This document shows, piece by piece, positions 26,948 through 37,403 of a DNA stretch of 64,000 nt. The DNA is from Cohnella rhizoplanae (lineage in GTDB: Bacteria; Bacillota; Bacilli; Paenibacillales; Paenibacillaceae): the NCBI RefSeq assembly GCF_948329515.1, contig NZ_CAOJCN010000008.1, positions 124,001 through 188,000 on the forward strand. Direction: 5' to 3'. How positions within the stretch are numbered: the stretch's first letter is position 1; each line of letters begins with the position of its first letter. The position numbers and the translations under genes were made by a program. The notes beneath the pieces were generated by a model that worked only from the letters and a program-made list of their open reading frames with translations, did no database searches and had not been told where the DNA came from.

Positions 26948-28585
26948 TCAGTCGCAGCTGCAGCTGGTCGCCTTGGCATCCTCGAACTCCACCGGCGTCG
27001 GGTAGTCGTTGGTGAAGCAGCCGAGGCACAGGCCCCGGTCATGCTCGTCTTCGGCGCCGCCGACGGCCTCGAGCAGGCCCGGCTTGCTGAGGAAATACAG
27101 CGAGTCCGCGTTGATCGCCTGGCGGATCTCCTCGACCGTCTTGCTCGACGCGATCAGGTCGCGGCGGTCCGGCGTGTCGATGCCGTAGTAGCAGGGGTTG
27201 GCAAATGGCGGCGACGTGATGCGCACGTGCACCTCCAGCGCTCCGGCCTCGCGCAGAAGATTGACGATGCGCAGCGAGGTCGTGCCCCGCACGATCGAGT
27301 CGTCGATCATGACGACGCGCTTGCCCTGCACGACCTTGCGGACGGCGGACAGCTTCATCTTGACGCCCTTCTCGCGCAGCTCCTGGGAGGGCTGGATGAA
27401 GGTGCGTCCGGTGTATTTGTTCTTGATCAGTCCAAGCTCGTACGGGATGCCCGTCTGCTCGGCGTAGCCGATCGCGGCCGAGATACTCGAATCCGGCACG
27501 CCGGTGACGATGTCGGCATCTACGAAAGACTCCAAGGCGAGCTGCTGGCCCATGCGCTTGCGCGCGCTGTGCAGGTTAATGGTATTGATGTCGCTGTCGG
27601 GGCGCGCGAAGTAGATGTACTCCATCGCGCACACCGAACGCCGCTGAAGCACGGCATAGCGCTCTTCGCGGAAGCCGTGGCGGTCCAGCACGATCATCTC
27701 GCCCGGCTCCACGTCGCGTACGTACTCGGCGCCGATGACCTCGAACGAGCAGGATTCGGACGCGAAGATATAGGCGTCGCCGAGCCGGCCCATGACCATC
27801 GGACGCAGCCCGTTGGGATCGCACGCCGCGATCAGCACGTCCTTGGTCATGATCAGGAACGCGAAGCCCCCGATCAGCCGCGAGAACGCATCCTTCACGG
27901 CGCCGACCAGATCCTTGGGCGAGCGCGCGATCATGTGCGCGATGACCTCGGTGTCGCTCGTCGTCTGGAAGATCGAGCCCGATTCCTCGAGCTCGCGCCG
28001 GATGATCGGCTCGTTGACGAGGTTGCCGTTGGTGCAGACGGCCAGGTCGCCGCCGCGGTACTTGAAGACAAGCGGCTGCGCGTTGGCCAGCCGGCTCGCG
28101 CCGGCCGTCGAATAGCGAACGTGGCCGATCGCGTTGGCGCCGACGAGCGAGTCCAGCCGGTCGCGGTCGAACACTTCCTTCACCAGGCCCATGCCGCGGT
28201 GATAGTGGAAGTCCCCGCCGAGATCGGCGGTGCAGATGCCGCAGCTCTCCTCGCCGCGGTGCTGCAGCGCATGCAAGCCGTAGTAAGACAACTCCGCCGC
28301 GTCCTTGTGACCGAACACGCCGAACACGCCGCATTCTTCCTTCAGCTTGTCCATCATGCCGGAGGCCTGGTCGTTGCCCTGATTATAATAATCCCCGGTC
28401 CAGAAACGCGCCTCGGCGGCCGGCAGACCCTCCGTCTGCATAGACGGCAGGTCGCCGGTCCGTCCGCTCATGTCGTAAGGCAGGATGCTTGCGGCCGGAC
28501 CGTGCGGCTGCATGTCCGCCGAGGCTATTGCTCCCTCGGGGGCAGTCAGCGCGCGGCCCGCTCCGGCGTTTATTTCATCCGGCAT
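26948..28585 (-). CDS. purF: Amidophosphoribosyltransferase with long propeptide
   Basis: Commits PRPP and glutamine to purines (step 1). The Ntn-glutaminase domain starts at the catalytic Cys85 ([12 protein letters not shown]), followed by the PRTase domain with [18 protein letters not shown] and the terminal CSC motif suggest the Fe-S cluster of the Bacillus-type enzyme. ATG at 28585 is chosen because GGAAGGAAG lies upstream; it overlaps purL by 16 bases. Odd feature: 84 residues precede Cys85, whereas Bacillus subtilis PurF has about 11. The enzyme requires an N-terminal Cys, so a long propeptide must be removed or translation begins later; no good internal ribosome site is visible. Confidence 0.93.
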   Translation of the reverse strand: MPDEINAGAGRALTAPEGAIASADMQPHGPAASILPYDMSGRTGDLPSMQTEGLPAAEARFWTGDYYNQGNDQASGMMDKLKEECGVFGVFGHKDAAELSYYGLHALQHRGEESCGICTADLGGDFHYHRGMGLVKEVFDRDRLDSLVGANAIGHVRYSTAGASRLANAQPLVFKYRGGDLAVCTNGNLVNEPIIRRELEESGSIFQTTSDTEVIAHMIARSPKDLVGAVKDAFSRLIGGFAFLIMTKDVLIAACDPNGLRPMVMGRLGDAYIFASESCSFEVIGAEYVRDVEPGEMIVLDRHGFREERYAVLQRRSVCAMEYIYFARPDSDINTINLHSARKRMGQQLALESFVDADIVTGVPDSSISAAIGYAEQTGIPYELGLIKNKYTGRTFIQPSQELREKGVKMKLSAVRKVVQGKRVVMIDDSIVRGTTSLRIVNLLREAGALEVHVRITSPPFANPCYYGIDTPDRRDLIASSKTVEEIRQAINADSLYFLSKPGLLEAVGGAEDEHDRGLCLGCFTNDYPTPVEFEDAKATSCSCD

Positions 28586-30813
28586 GGGATCGCTTCCTTC
28601 CATTCTGTGCGGAATTCGTTCACGGGTGCCTGAATTGCCGTATGTCCGTTGACCGCGATGACCAGCTCGTCCCCGCCTACCACGCCGAGCTTCTGTGCCG
28701 GCACGCCTTGCTCCGCGAGCCACGCTTCGAGCGCCGCGGCGGATTCCGGCTTGGCCGACAGCAGAATGCGCGACTGCGATTCGCTGAACAGCGCGAGGTC
28801 CGGACGCAGGTTGGTCTTGAAGTCGACCTTCGCGCCGAGTCCGCGTCCGAAGGTGGCTTCCGCTACCGCCGCTGCCAGTCCGCCTTCGGACAGGTCATGC
28901 GCCGAAGCGACGAGGCCCTGGCGGATCGCGCCGAGCACGGCGCCGTGCAGCGCCTTTTCAACGGCCAGATCGATGACCGGCGGGCGGCCTTCGGTGAGGC
29001 CGTGAACCGCGTATTGGAACTCGCTGCCGCCGATCTCCGCCTTCGTATCGCCAAGCAGGTAGATGACGTCGCCTTCGGCTTTGAATTCTTGCGTCGTGAT
29101 GTGATCGATGTCCGTAATCAGGCCGACCATGCCGACGACCGGCGTCGGGTAGATCGCGCCCTTGGCGTTCTCGTTGTACAGCGACACGTTGCCGCCGATG
29201 ACCGGCGTCTCGAGGAAGCGGCAGGCTTCGGCCATGCCGTCCACCGACTTCTCCATCTGCCAGAACACTTCCGGCTTCTCCGGCGAGCCGAAGTTCAGGT
29301 TGTCCGTGATCGCGAGCGGCTCGCCGCCCGAGCAGACGATGTTGCGCGCCGCTTCGGCGACCGCGATGCGTCCGCCGACCTCAGGATCGAGGTACACGTA
29401 GCGGCCGTTGCAGTCCGTTGTCATCGCGAGCGCTTTGCGCGTGCCGCGGATCGCGACGACCGCCGCGTCCGAGCCCGGCACGACGGCCGTCGACGTGCGA
29501 ACTTGATAATCGTACTGGCTATAGACCCACTCCTTGCTGGCGAGCGAAGGAGAGCCGAGCACCTTTTTGAGCGAATCCGTCAGGTCGAGCATCTGCTCGT
29601 AACGGTTCGTATCGATGGAGCCGTTTTTCAGATAGTAATCCGGCACCTTGGAAGGCTTGTTGTACACCGGGCAGTCGTCGACAAGCGCCTTGACCGGCAT
29701 GTCGGCAACCTCTTCGCCCTTGTGGAACAGGCGCAGGCGGCCGTCGTCCGTCACCTTGCCGACTTTGGCGCAGTGGAGCCCCCAGCGCTCGAAGATCGCC
29801 TTGGCCTGCGCTTCGTGCTGCGGCTCGGTGACGAAGAGCATGCGCTCCTGCGACTCGGACAGCATCATCTCGTACGCGGTCATGCCTTCCTCGCGCTGCG
29901 GCACCTCGTCGAGGTACAGCTCCATGCCGTTGCCGGCCTTGGACGCCATCTCGGCGCTGGAGCAGGTGAGGCCTGCGGCGCCCATGTCCTGGATGCCGAG
30001 CACGATGCCGGAGTCGATCAGCTCGAGCGTCGCTTCCATGACGAGCTTCTCCATGAACGGGTCGCCGACCTGGACGGCCGAGCGCTTGGCTTCGGACTCG
30101 GCGGTCAGATCCTCGGACGCGAACGTCGCGCCGTGGATGCCGTCGCGGCCGGTAGCCGGTCCAACGTAGAATACCGGGTTGCCGACGCCTTTGGCCACGC
30201 CGCGCTGGATCTTGTCGTGATCGATGAGGCCGACGCACATCGCGTTGACGAGCGGGTTGCCCTCATAGGCTTCGTCGAACATAACTTCGCCCGCGACCGT
30301 CGGGATGCCGATGCAGTTGCCGTAGCCGGCGATGCCGCTGACGACGTGCTCGAACAGGTACTTGACGCGGTCGCTCTCGAGCTTGCCGAAGCGCAGCGAG
30401 TTGAGCAGCGCGATCGGGCGCGAGCCCATGGAGAAGATGTCGCGGATGATGCCGCCGACGCCGGTGGCGGCGCCTTGGTAAGGCTCAACCGCGGACGGGT
30501 GGTTGTGCGACTCGATCTTGAAGACGACGGCCTGCTTGTCGCCGATGTCGACGATGCCGGCGCCTTCGCCCGGTCCCATCAGGACGCGGGGGCCTGTCGT
30601 CGGGAAGCGGCGGAGCAGCGGCTTGGAGTTCTTGTACGCGCAGTGCTCGGACCACATCACGCTGAATACGCCGATCTCGGTGTAGTTCGGCTGGCGTCCG
30701 AGGAAACCGCAGATGAGTTCGAATTCGGAATCGGAGACGCCGAATTGCTTGTAAATTTTCTGCTCGGCGATCTGCTGGACCGTCGGTTCTTTAGCGGGTG
30801 CTTGCTGCGCCAT
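28570..30813 (-). CDS. purL: FGAM synthase, large subunit
   Basis: A 747-residue small-type PurL that works with PurQ and PurS to convert FGAR to FGAM (step 4). Seen: [64 protein letters not shown] and the C-terminal [21 protein letters not shown] precedes the ATG, which overlaps purQ by 23 bases; the 3' end overlaps purF. Confidence 0.97.
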   Translation of the reverse strand: MAQQAPAKEPTVQQIAEQKIYKQFGVSDSEFELICGFLGRQPNYTEIGVFSVMWSEHCAYKNSKPLLRRFPTTGPRVLMGPGEGAGIVDIGDKQAVVFKIESHNHPSAVEPYQGAATGVGGIIRDIFSMGSRPIALLNSLRFGKLESDRVKYLFEHVVSGIAGYGNCIGIPTVAGEVMFDEAYEGNPLVNAMCVGLIDHDKIQRGVAKGVGNPVFYVGPATGRDGIHGATFASEDLTAESEAKRSAVQVGDPFMEKLVMEATLELIDSGIVLGIQDMGAAGLTCSSAEMASKAGNGMELYLDEVPQREEGMTAYEMMLSESQERMLFVTEPQHEAQAKAIFERWGLHCAKVGKVTDDGRLRLFHKGEEVADMPVKALVDDCPVYNKPSKVPDYYLKNGSIDTNRYEQMLDLTDSLKKVLGSPSLASKEWVYSQYDYQVRTSTAVVPGSDAAVVAIRGTRKALAMTTDCNGRYVYLDPEVGGRIAVAEAARNIVCSGGEPLAITDNLNFGSPEKPEVFWQMEKSVDGMAEACRFLETPVIGGNVSLYNENAKGAIYPTPVVGMVGLITDIDHITTQEFKAEGDVIYLLGDTKAEIGGSEFQYAVHGLTEGRPPVIDLAVEKALHGAVLGAIRQGLVASAHDLSEGGLAAAVAEATFGRGLGAKVDFKTNLRPDLALFSESQSRILLSAKPESAAALEAWLAEQGVPAQKLGVVGGDELVIAVNGHTAIQAPVNEFRTEWKEAIPCRMK

Positions 30814-31483
30814 TGCGTTCCCTCCAAGCGTTCAGTACTGACGTAAACATCTTCGCGCCGTCCGCCGAGCCGAGCAGCTCGCTGACCGCGCGCTCCGGGT
30901 GCGGCATCATGCCGACGACATTGCCCGCTTCGTTCGAGATGCCGGCGATATTGCCGACCGAGCCGTTCGGGTTGAGGCCGTCGTAGGTGAAGACGATCTG
31001 GCCCTTCGCCTTGAGGCTCGCCAGCGTCTCTTCGTCGCAGTAGTAGTTGCCTTCGCCGTGCGCGATCGGGATCGTGACGACCTCGCCTTGCTCGTAATCG
31101 CGGGTGAACGCCGTATTCGCGTTCTCGACGCGGAGGCCGACCGGGTGGCAGCGGAACTTGAGGCTGTTGTTGCGGATGAGCGCGCCGGGCAGGAGACCCG
31201 CCTCGGTGAGCACCTGGAAGCCGTTGCACACGCCGAGCACGAACTTGCCTTCGGCCGCCGCCTTGCGCACTTCGTTCATGACCGGGGCAAGCTGGGCGAT
31301 CGCGCCGCAGCGCAGGTAGTCGCCGTAGGAGAAACCGCCCGGCACGAGAATGCCGTCATAGGCCGACAGGTCGGTGGCCGTCTGCCACACATAATCTACG
31401 TCCTCGCCGAGCACGTCGACGACCGCGTTGTACATGTCCAGGTCGCAGTTGGAGCCCGGGAATACGATGACCGCGAATTTCAT
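30791..31483 (-). CDS. purQ: FGAM synthase, glutaminase subunit
   Basis: A 230-residue class I glutamine amidotransferase that supplies ammonia to PurL. The nucleophile Cys86 lies in [19 protein letters not shown] and the C-terminal MMPHPERA supply the oxyanion region and His/Glu. The gap to purS is six bases and the 3' end overlaps purL. Confidence 0.97.
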   Translation of the reverse strand: MKFAVIVFPGSNCDLDMYNAVVDVLGEDVDYVWQTATDLSAYDGILVPGGFSYGDYLRCGAIAQLAPVMNEVRKAAAEGKFVLGVCNGFQVLTEAGLLPGALIRNNSLKFRCHPVGLRVENANTAFTRDYEQGEVVTIPIAHGEGNYYCDEETLASLKAKGQIVFTYDGLNPNGSVGNIAGISNEAGNVVGMMPHPERAVSELLGSADGAKMFTSVLNAWRERNGAASTR

Positions 31484-31489
31484 GAGGTC

Positions 31490-31732
31490 TCAGCCCTCCA
31501 GTTCGAATCGATAGTCTTCGATGACAGTGTTGGCGAGCAGCTTTTCGCACATGGCCTTCACGCGCTCTTCGGCGACCGCACGGTCGGCGGTGTCGAGCGT
31601 CAGCTCCAGGTACTTGCCGATGCGGACCTTCGCGACTTCGTCGAAGCCGAGCGTCTGCAGCGAGCCTTGGACGGCGTTGCCTTGCGGGTCGAGCACGTTT
31701 TCCTTGATCGTCACGTATACCGTTGCTTTCAT
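31490..31732 (-). CDS. purS: FGAM synthase, PurS subunit
   Basis: An 80-residue subunit that bridges PurQ and PurL. KATVYVTIKENVLDPQGNAV and the C-terminal VIEDYRFELE are typical. ATG at 31732 is chosen because AGGAGGAG lies seven bases upstream; the open frame runs 68 codons further into the repeat-containing gap but without coding character. Confidence 0.95.
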   Translation of the reverse strand: MKATVYVTIKENVLDPQGNAVQGSLQTLGFDEVAKVRIGKYLELTLDTADRAVAEERVKAMCEKLLANTVIEDYRFELEG

Positions 31733-31937
31733 GGACGGGTCTCCTCCTGGATGGGGACATGGGTTGAGGGCTATTGGGTCGAAATGTAGAGCGGTGTCTG
31801 CAAAGGAACGACGAGCGGCCGTCGGGACGAAGGGCGGCAGCGATGCAGCGGCGCAATCTTCCCCAGAACCGGCTGCGCGGAGCGGATTAGCTGCAAATGT
31901 GCTGTTTTCCCCCTCTCGCCGAGCGTTTCCGAGCAAA

Positions 31938-32070
31938 AAAACGGCATATATGCAGTTACTCCATCTTAAGCCCCGCTTGACGCCGCCCTCTCTCGAAAAT
32001 AGATGTATTTTTGCAGTTATAACATGACGTCACCTTCGTTGAACCGAAAATAGATGTAAATTTGCAGTTA
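31938..32070. repeat. Short array E between purC and purS
   Basis: Two clear units, AAAATAGATGTATTTTTGCA at 31996 and AAAATAGATGTAAATTTGCA at 32047, are exactly 51 bp apart; the first contains AAAATA-GATG-TATTTT. A degenerate copy lies 61 bp upstream (about 31938-31958) and a possible inverted copy at 31889-31908. The array is AT-rich in a GC-rich operon. The rest of the 398-base gap between purS and purC shows no other feature. Confidence 0.65.
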
Positions 32071-32130
32071 TCGGCGACGGGAGCGATGGCGTTCATGATG
32101 ATGATGGCGATGATTGCCAATCTTGGGCTA

Positions 32131-33054
32131 TTAGTACCTGACCGGCTTGTACGCCGTGAAGCCGTAGCTCGTCGGCTCCGTGAGCCTGCGGTAGATCTCC
32201 TCGTAGCGCGCCGTGGTCGCCGCCACGACGTCGTCCGGCAGGCGCGGCGGCGTGCTGTCGCGATCCCAGTCCGTACTGAGCAAGTAGGTCCGGACCGGCT
32301 CCTTGTCCATGCTGTCGATCTCGATGTCGAGCTCGTACTTCTCCTCGGCCCAGAAGCGCGAGGAATCCGGGGTGAACAGCTCGTCGATCAGGATGATCTC
32401 GTCGCCCAGCAGGCCGAACTCGAACTTGCAGTCCGCCAGGATGATGCTCTTGTGCTCGCACACCGCGAGCGCGTAATCGTACAGCAGGAGGCTGCGCTTG
32501 CGAAGTCCCGCGGCCAGTTCCGCGCCGATGCGGCGCTCCATCTCCGCGAAGGAGATGTCCTCGTCGTGGCCGACGTCGTTTTTGCCGGCCGGGGTGAAGA
32601 TCGGCTCCTCCAGCTTGGCGTTCTTGCGCAAGCCCGCCGGAAGCGGAATGCCGTTGACCTCGCCGTTCTTCTGATACTGCCGCCAGCCTCCGCCCGTGAT
32701 GTAGCCGCGCACGACGCACTCGATGTCGATCCGCTGCGCCTTCTTGGTGACCATGATGCGTCCGGCCAGCTTGTCCGGCTCGGAGACGAGGTCGCCCAGC
32801 TTGCGGACGTCCGTATGCACGACGTGATTCGGGACGAGCTCCTTGGTCTTGTCGAACCAGAAGGCGCTCAGGCCGTTCAGCACCTTGCCCTTCTCGGGAA
32901 CGGCGGGATCGAGCACGTAGTCGAACGCCGAGATCCGGTCGGTCACGACGATGAGCAGATGCTCGCCCAGGTCGTACAGCTCCCTAACCTTGCCCTTGTG
33001 GATGAGCGGCGCCTTGACGAGCCCTTCCGCGGTTGATAATGCGTCTGTAGACAT
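32131..33054 (-). CDS. purC: SAICAR synthetase
   Basis: A 307-residue ligase adding aspartate to CAIR. Signatures are HKGKVRELYDLG, TDRISAFDYVL, ECVVRGYITGGGW and LADCKFEFGLLGDEIILIDE. It belongs to the longer (about 300-residue) form. ATG at 33054 is chosen because GGAGG lies five bases upstream; an in-frame codon five positions earlier overlaps it. The gap to purB is 32 bases. Confidence 0.96.
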   Translation of the reverse strand: MSTDALSTAEGLVKAPLIHKGKVRELYDLGEHLLIVVTDRISAFDYVLDPAVPEKGKVLNGLSAFWFDKTKELVPNHVVHTDVRKLGDLVSEPDKLAGRIMVTKKAQRIDIECVVRGYITGGGWRQYQKNGEVNGIPLPAGLRKNAKLEEPIFTPAGKNDVGHDEDISFAEMERRIGAELAAGLRKRSLLLYDYALAVCEHKSIILADCKFEFGLLGDEIILIDELFTPDSSRFWAEEKYELDIEIDSMDKEPVRTYLLSTDWDRDSTPPRLPDDVVAATTARYEEIYRRLTEPTSYGFTAYKPVRY

Positions 33055-33086
33055 GTCAGCCTCCTGCATTCTTTATATAGAAGAGA

Positions 33087-34382
33087 TTATTCCAGACCGA
33101 GCCGCTTGAATATCGTATCGACGTGCTTCAGATGCCACGAAGGGTTGAACGCGTCGGCGAGTTCGTCCGGGCTCAGCAGGTTCGTGATCTCCTTGGTCTC
33201 GGAGACGATGGACTGGAAGTCGCGCTGCTCCTCCCATGCCTGCATCGCGCGGGGCTGCACGGTGTCGTACGCCTGTTCGCGGCTCATGCCCTTGTCGATC
33301 AGCTTGGTCATGACGCGGCCGGAGAACGGCACGTTGTAGGTGCTGCGCATGTTGCGCTTCATGTTCTCGGGGAAAACCTGCAGGTTCTTCACGATGTTGC
33401 CGAAGCGGTTCAGCATGTAGTTCAGCAGCATCGTCGCGTCGGGTAGAATGATGCGTTCGACGGAGGAATGGGAGATATCGCGCTCGTGCCACAGCGCCAC
33501 GTTCTCGTATGCCGTGACCATGTGGCCGCGAATGACGCGGGAGAGGCCGCTGATGTTCTCGGCGCCGATCGGGTTGCGCTTGTGCGGCATGGCCGACGAG
33601 CCCTTCTGTCCCTTGGCGAACGGCTCTTCGACTTCGCGAAATTCGCTCTTCTGCAGCGCGCGGATCTCCGTCGCGAACTTGTCGAGCGAGGAGCCGATGA
33701 GCGCCAGCGTCGCCATATACTCGGCATGACGGTCGCGCTGCAGCGTCTGGGTGGAGATCGGGGCCGCGCTGATGCCGAGCTTGTCGCACACGTACTGCTC
33801 GACGAACGGGTCGAGGTTGGCGTAGGTGCCGACCGCGCCGGACATCTTGCCGTACTGGACTTCGTCCGCGGCTCTGCGGAAGCGCTCCAGGTTGCGCTTC
33901 ATCTCTTCGTGCCACAGGGCGAGCTTGAGGCCGAACGTCGTCGGCTCGGCATGCACGCCATGGGTGCGCCCCATCATCGGAGTCGATTTATATTGAATCG
34001 CCTGATCGCGGAGGATGGCGATGAAGTTCACGATGTCGCGCTCGAGAATCTCGTTGGCCTGCTTCAGCAGGTAGCCGAGCGCGGTGTCGACGACGTCCGT
34101 GGACGTCATGCCGTAGTGCACCCACTTGCGCTCCTCGCCGAGGCTCTCGGACACGGCGCGCGTGAAGGCGATCACGTCGTGGCGGGTCTCCTGCTCGATC
34201 TCGTAGATCCGGTCGATGTCGAACTTCGCGTTCTGGCGCAGCAGCGCGGTGTCCGCCTTCGGGATATGGCCGAGCTCCGCCCAGGCTTCGCAGGCGCACA
34301 GCTCGACTTCGAGCCAGGCCTTGAATTTGTTCTCTTCGGTCCAGATAGCCCGCATCTCCGGGCGGCTGTAGCGTTCGATCAT
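33087..34382 (-). CDS. purB: Adenylosuccinate lyase
   Basis: A 431-residue fumarase-superfamily enzyme that removes fumarate from SAICAR and adenylosuccinate. The signature [16 protein letters not shown] and the catalytic regions [11 protein letters not shown] and [13 protein letters not shown] are intact. GGAGGG lies about 11 bases before the ATG. Normal length; six bases after purK. Confidence 0.97.
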   Translation of the reverse strand: MIERYSRPEMRAIWTEENKFKAWLEVELCACEAWAELGHIPKADTALLRQNAKFDIDRIYEIEQETRHDVIAFTRAVSESLGEERKWVHYGMTSTDVVDTALGYLLKQANEILERDIVNFIAILRDQAIQYKSTPMMGRTHGVHAEPTTFGLKLALWHEEMKRNLERFRRAADEVQYGKMSGAVGTYANLDPFVEQYVCDKLGISAAPISTQTLQRDRHAEYMATLALIGSSLDKFATEIRALQKSEFREVEEPFAKGQKGSSAMPHKRNPIGAENISGLSRVIRGHMVTAYENVALWHERDISHSSVERIILPDATMLLNYMLNRFGNIVKNLQVFPENMKRNMRSTYNVPFSGRVMTKLIDKGMSREQAYDTVQPRAMQAWEEQRDFQSIVSETKEITNLLSPDELADAFNPSWHLKHVDTIFKRLGLE

Positions 34383-34388
34383 GACGTA

Positions 34389-35666
34389 TTAGACCCTCCA
34401 AATGGTTGATTCGTTGATCCATGCGAGCGCGGACGCGGTATCGTCGGCAAGCACGTTGACATGGCCCATCTTGCGCCCCGTCTTGGCCTCCGCCTTGCCG
34501 TACAGATGGATCTTCGGCGCGACGCCGAGACGCTCGGCCTCCGGATCGTCGCTCTGCATCCAGTCCAGCAGCGGCCCGACATGCTCGCCGAGGATATTGC
34601 CCATCACGACGGGCGACAATAACGAGGTGTCTCCGAGCGGCAGATCGCAGATCGCGCGGACATGCTGCTCGAACTGAGACGTGCGGCACGCCTCCATCGT
34701 ATAATGCCCGGAATTGTGCGGCCGCGGCGCCAGCTCGTTGACGTACAGGGTGCCGTCCTTCGCGACGAACATCTCTACGGCGATCAGGCCGACGGCTCCG
34801 AGCGTCTCCGCGATCGATACCGCGAGGCGCTCCGCCTCGGCGGTCACGGCATCCGGCACCCGCGCGGGCACGATGGATAGATGCAATATATTGCGAACGT
34901 GTATATTCTCTGCAGGGGGAAACGTTCGGATCTCGCCGGACGGCCTGCGCGCGGCGATGACCGAGATCTCGCGCTCGAAGTCGATGAACTTCTCCAGCAC
35001 GAGCTCGGTGCCGGCGCGGCTGGCCTCGTCCCAGGCGGGCGCGAGCTCGTCCGCGCTGCGCAGCACCCACTGGCCCTTGCCGTCGTAGCCGCCGGTCGCC
35101 GTCTTCAGCACGGCGGGCAGGCCCAGGCGCTCGGCCGCCTCGCGCAGCCTCTCGAGGCTAACGATCTCGGCGTAAGGCGCGACGCGCGCGCCCGCCGCCT
35201 CGATGGCGCGCTTCTCGCGCAGCCGGTGCTGCGTCGTATGCAGCAGGGCGCTTCCCTGCGGCACGTACGACTCGGTCTCCAGCATCGCCGCGACGCCAGC
35301 GTCCACGTTCTCGAACTCGTACGTGATGACGTCGCTGCGCCGCGCCAGCTCGCGCGCCGCGTCGCGGTCGGCATAGCCGGCCACGATCTGCTCGGCCGTC
35401 TGGCCGCAAGGCGCGTCCGGCGTCGGATCGAGCGCCACGAAGCGGTAGCCCATCCGGCTGCCCGCATGCGCCAGCATCCGGCCGAGCTGCCCGCCGCCCA
35501 GCACGCCGATCGTGGCGCCCGGCAGGATCGGACGGGCCGGCTTCGCGCCCGCGGCAGTTGCCTGACCGCTCCGAGCAGCGTCTCCGACCGGCCCGCAGCC
35601 GTCCGCGCCGCATGCCGCGCCTTCGCCTCCGAGCAATCCCTCCAGCTCGCGATTCAGTCCGCTCAT
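34389..35666 (-). CDS. purK: N5-carboxyaminoimidazole ribonucleotide synthase
   Basis: A 425-residue ATP-grasp enzyme that carboxylates AIR at N5. The core begins near residue 50 ([16 protein letters not shown]) and includes [28 protein letters not shown] and [13 protein letters not shown]. About 50 residues of Gly/Ala-rich sequence precede the core and are not usual for PurK. The ATG overlaps the purE stop by four bases, which supports this start. Confidence 0.95.
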   Translation of the reverse strand: MSGLNRELEGLLGGEGAACGADGCGPVGDAARSGQATAAGAKPARPILPGATIGVLGGGQLGRMLAHAGSRMGYRFVALDPTPDAPCGQTAEQIVAGYADRDAARELARRSDVITYEFENVDAGVAAMLETESYVPQGSALLHTTQHRLREKRAIEAAGARVAPYAEIVSLERLREAAERLGLPAVLKTATGGYDGKGQWVLRSADELAPAWDEASRAGTELVLEKFIDFEREISVIAARRPSGEIRTFPPAENIHVRNILHLSIVPARVPDAVTAEAERLAVSIAETLGAVGLIAVEMFVAKDGTLYVNELAPRPHNSGHYTMEACRTSQFEQHVRAICDLPLGDTSLLSPVVMGNILGEHVGPLLDWMQSDDPEAERLGVAPKIHLYGKAEAKTGRKMGHVNVLADDTASALAWINESTIWRV

Positions 35667-36148
35667 GGCAGCACCGCGTTGTTCAGCACGTCCTGCGTCG
35701 TCCGCTCGCGCCGCGCGGCGACCCGCGCCTGCACGTCCGCGTCGAACGCGCCGACGATCTGCGCCGCCAGCAGTCCCGCGTTGGTCGCGCCGGCTGCGCC
35801 GATCGCCACGGTGGCGACCGGGATTCCGCCCGGCATCTGCACGATAGACAAGAGCGAATCCAGCCCGTTCAGGGCGGCGGACTTCACGGGCACGCCGATG
35901 ACGGGCAGTACGGTCTTCGCGGCGACCATGCCGGGCAGATGCGCGGCGCCCCCGGCTCCGGCTATGATAACCTTGAGCCCGCGCTGCGCCGCCGTCTCCG
36001 CGTATTCGAACATCAGATCCGGCGTACGATGCGCCGATACGACCTTTTTCTCATAGGGGACGTTCAGTTCGTCCAGCACTTCGCACGCCTTCTTCATCGT
36101 CTCCCAATCGGACGTGCTGCCCATGATGACCCCGACGATTGCCGACAT
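35663..36148 (-). CDS. purE: N5-carboxyaminoimidazole ribonucleotide mutase
   Basis: A 161-residue class I PurE that moves the carboxylate from N5 to C4. [23 protein letters not shown] and [13 protein letters not shown] are the usual substrate-binding segments. It is the first gene of the purEKBCSQLFMNHD operon and follows a leader with a guanine riboswitch. A GGTGGG site precedes the ATG. Confidence 0.96.
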   Translation of the reverse strand: MSAIVGVIMGSTSDWETMKKACEVLDELNVPYEKKVVSAHRTPDLMFEYAETAAQRGLKVIIAGAGGAAHLPGMVAAKTVLPVIGVPVKSAALNGLDSLLSIVQMPGGIPVATVAIGAAGATNAGLLAAQIVGAFDADVQARVAARRERTTQDVLNNAVLP

Positions 36149-36416
36149 GGTCCCACCCTTTCCCCGCTAGCTTGGCCTGATTGTTAATATTGCACAAATC
36201 GCCCGTCGCGCCTGACCCGGCCCGCCTCCGCGCGCAAGGTCCGCGAATCGGGCCCAGAGCGCAAAAAAGGGCGACTTCAGACCGCTATGGTCCTCCGTCT
36301 AACCCCGTCTCTCTCCCATATTCCCGGCTTCGCTCTTCTGACGCCCAGAAGGCGCAACGCAGGACCTTCCCCCATAACGGAGGATCGTCCGGCATTCACC
36401 CGCCGCGCGTCCAAGA
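36149..36416 (-). promoter_or_regulatory. Expression-platform region of the pur leader
   Basis: About 270 bases between the aptamer and purE. On the minus strand it contains the perfect hairpin CTTCTG-GGCGT-CAGAAG (within 36330-36353), TCCTCCGT and ACGGAGGA segments able to pair, and a run of six T (36263-36268) shortly after GACC-ATAGC-GGTC. This fits transcription attenuation, but I could not fold one clean terminator abutting the T run. Confidence 0.4.
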
Positions 36417-36485
36417 GCCCGTAGTCCGGAAATTTAAGGTCTCCGGGTAGAGACGATCGGGCCTTATTCCCGATAATATACGAGC
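36417..36485 (-). promoter_or_regulatory. Guanine-type purine riboswitch aptamer upstream of purE
   Basis: On the minus strand: P1 GCTCGTA/TACGGGC, P2 TCGGG-AATAAGG-CCCGA, the conserved GTCTCTACC joining strand, and P3 CGGAGA-CCTTAAA-TTTCCG followed by GACTACG. All parts of the three-way junction are there. The specificity base in GACTA is C, which selects guanine/hypoxanthine rather than adenine. Ligand binding should terminate pur transcription. Confidence 0.92.
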
Positions 36486-36511
36486 ATTTCCGATTCTGTT
36501 TGCCGATTTTT

Positions 36512-36541
36512 AGTTTACCCCAAACCTCACATCGATGTCAA
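36512..36541 (-). promoter_or_regulatory. pur operon promoter
   Basis: A perfect TTGACA (36536-36541), an 18-base spacer and TAAACT (36512-36517). The expected start near 36505 is 20 bases before the riboswitch aptamer, and the PurR boxes lie directly upstream of the -35. Confidence 0.8.
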
Positions 36542-36545
36542 ACGA

Positions 36546-36590
36546 AAAGGCGAACGCTAGCCTTTGCAGAAAAAACGAATGTTCGGATTT
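36546..36590 (-). promoter_or_regulatory. Candidate PurR operator (two inverted PurBoxes)
   Basis: Box 1 on the minus strand, AAATCCGAACATT (36578-36590), matches the Bacillus PurBox AWWWCCGAACWWT exactly. Box 2, AGCGTTCGCCTTT (36546-36558), is an inverted imperfect copy. In Bacillus, PurR binds such pairs upstream of the -35 and is released by PRPP. Confidence 0.75.
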
Positions 36591-36700
36591 TGGCCACACA
36601 ATTCCGAGTCTGGCAGTTAGATTAACAAATTTTCAGTAAAATTTAAATTATGAAGGTTATACAAAAAATCAGATCCGCGCTCTGGCTTCGCCGGCCGAGC

Positions 36701-36739
36701 AAAAAGGGATGCCTCAGGCCCTAAGGCCCTCGGCATCCC
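36701..36739 (-). terminator. Terminator at the end of the ABC-GNAT operon
   Basis: GGGATGCC (36706-36713) pairs with GGCATCCC (36732-36739); the minus strand continues into five T. An inner AGGGCC/GGCCCT stem strengthens it. Confidence 0.85.
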
Positions 36740-36753
36740 CTGTCGACTTGCGC

Positions 36754-37323
36754 TTACCGGTCCGCCCGTCTCTTCGCTCGACGCGCTTCGAAGCCGCGAA
36801 TCCATCGCTCCAGCTCGACCAGCGGCAGCTTGTACAGCGTCAGCGCCCCGTTATCGGTTCGCGACGCCCCCGGCAGCGCGGCGATCCTTCGCAGCAGCCG
36901 TCCTTCGCTTGCCTCCGCCGACCACTGCACCCAGAATTGGACGTACCGAACCCCCGCATAGCCCTCGCGGATATCCTCCACAAGCTCGCTTGCCGCGGCG
37001 ATCAGCAAGTCCGGCTGCCGGCGCTTCTCTTCGATATAAAACACTTCAAGCTGACAGTTCTCGCGATCCTCGTATTCGCCCGGTCCGGTACCGTAAGCGA
37101 ATCCGAAGGCGCCCACGTTCTCGTACGTATCCTCGCAATGAATCATCGTGGACCTGCCGAGTACGAGCGGACTCGCCAGGAAGCTCAGCTTGGTCGCAAA
37201 CGAATAAGGGAGAGACAGACTCGCGTGACGAGATATTAAATAACGGAGGTAAGAGGCGTGGTCCATCTCCAGCTCGCAGCGCCTGAATATGCAGTTCGCA
37301 TGGAGGAATGCCCTGCCGGCCAT
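36754..37323 (-). CDS. GNAT-like protein of unknown function (paralogue 1)
   Basis: A 189-residue soluble protein, not firmly assigned. Residues about 65-130 (VGAFGFAYGTGPGEYEDREN, LEVFYIEEKRRQ, then a helix and VRYVQFWV) align by eye with the neighbouring 171-residue protein (VGLGAYYHGTRDEAYENKDI and so on), so the two are probably diverged paralogues with an acetyltransferase-like fold. No clear acetyl-CoA Q/RxxGxG/A loop is seen. AGGGAGG lies eight bases before the ATG. It is the last gene of the operon, 80 bases after the small ORF. Confidence 0.55.
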   Translation of the reverse strand: MAGRAFLHANCIFRRCELEMDHASYLRYLISRHASLSLPYSFATKLSFLASPLVLGRSTMIHCEDTYENVGAFGFAYGTGPGEYEDRENCQLEVFYIEEKRRQPDLLIAAASELVEDIREGYAGVRYVQFWVQWSAEASEGRLLRRIAALPGASRTDNGALTLYKLPLVELERWIRGFEARRAKRRADR

Positions 37324-37403
37324 CGTCTCTGCCTCCCTCGTGTTCTTTCAAGGCACGCGGCGGAGCTGCTCCGCCTTCTTCCGCACGGAGCAGCCCTACC
37401 TTC

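Noticed and set aside
28489-30846. 785-residue plus-strand open frame opposite purL
   Set aside because: It is a GC-skew shadow of purL, Arg/Val/Asp-rich with no domain and no ribosome site. The same applies to plus-strand frames opposite guaA, purF, GH38 and the hybrid kinase.
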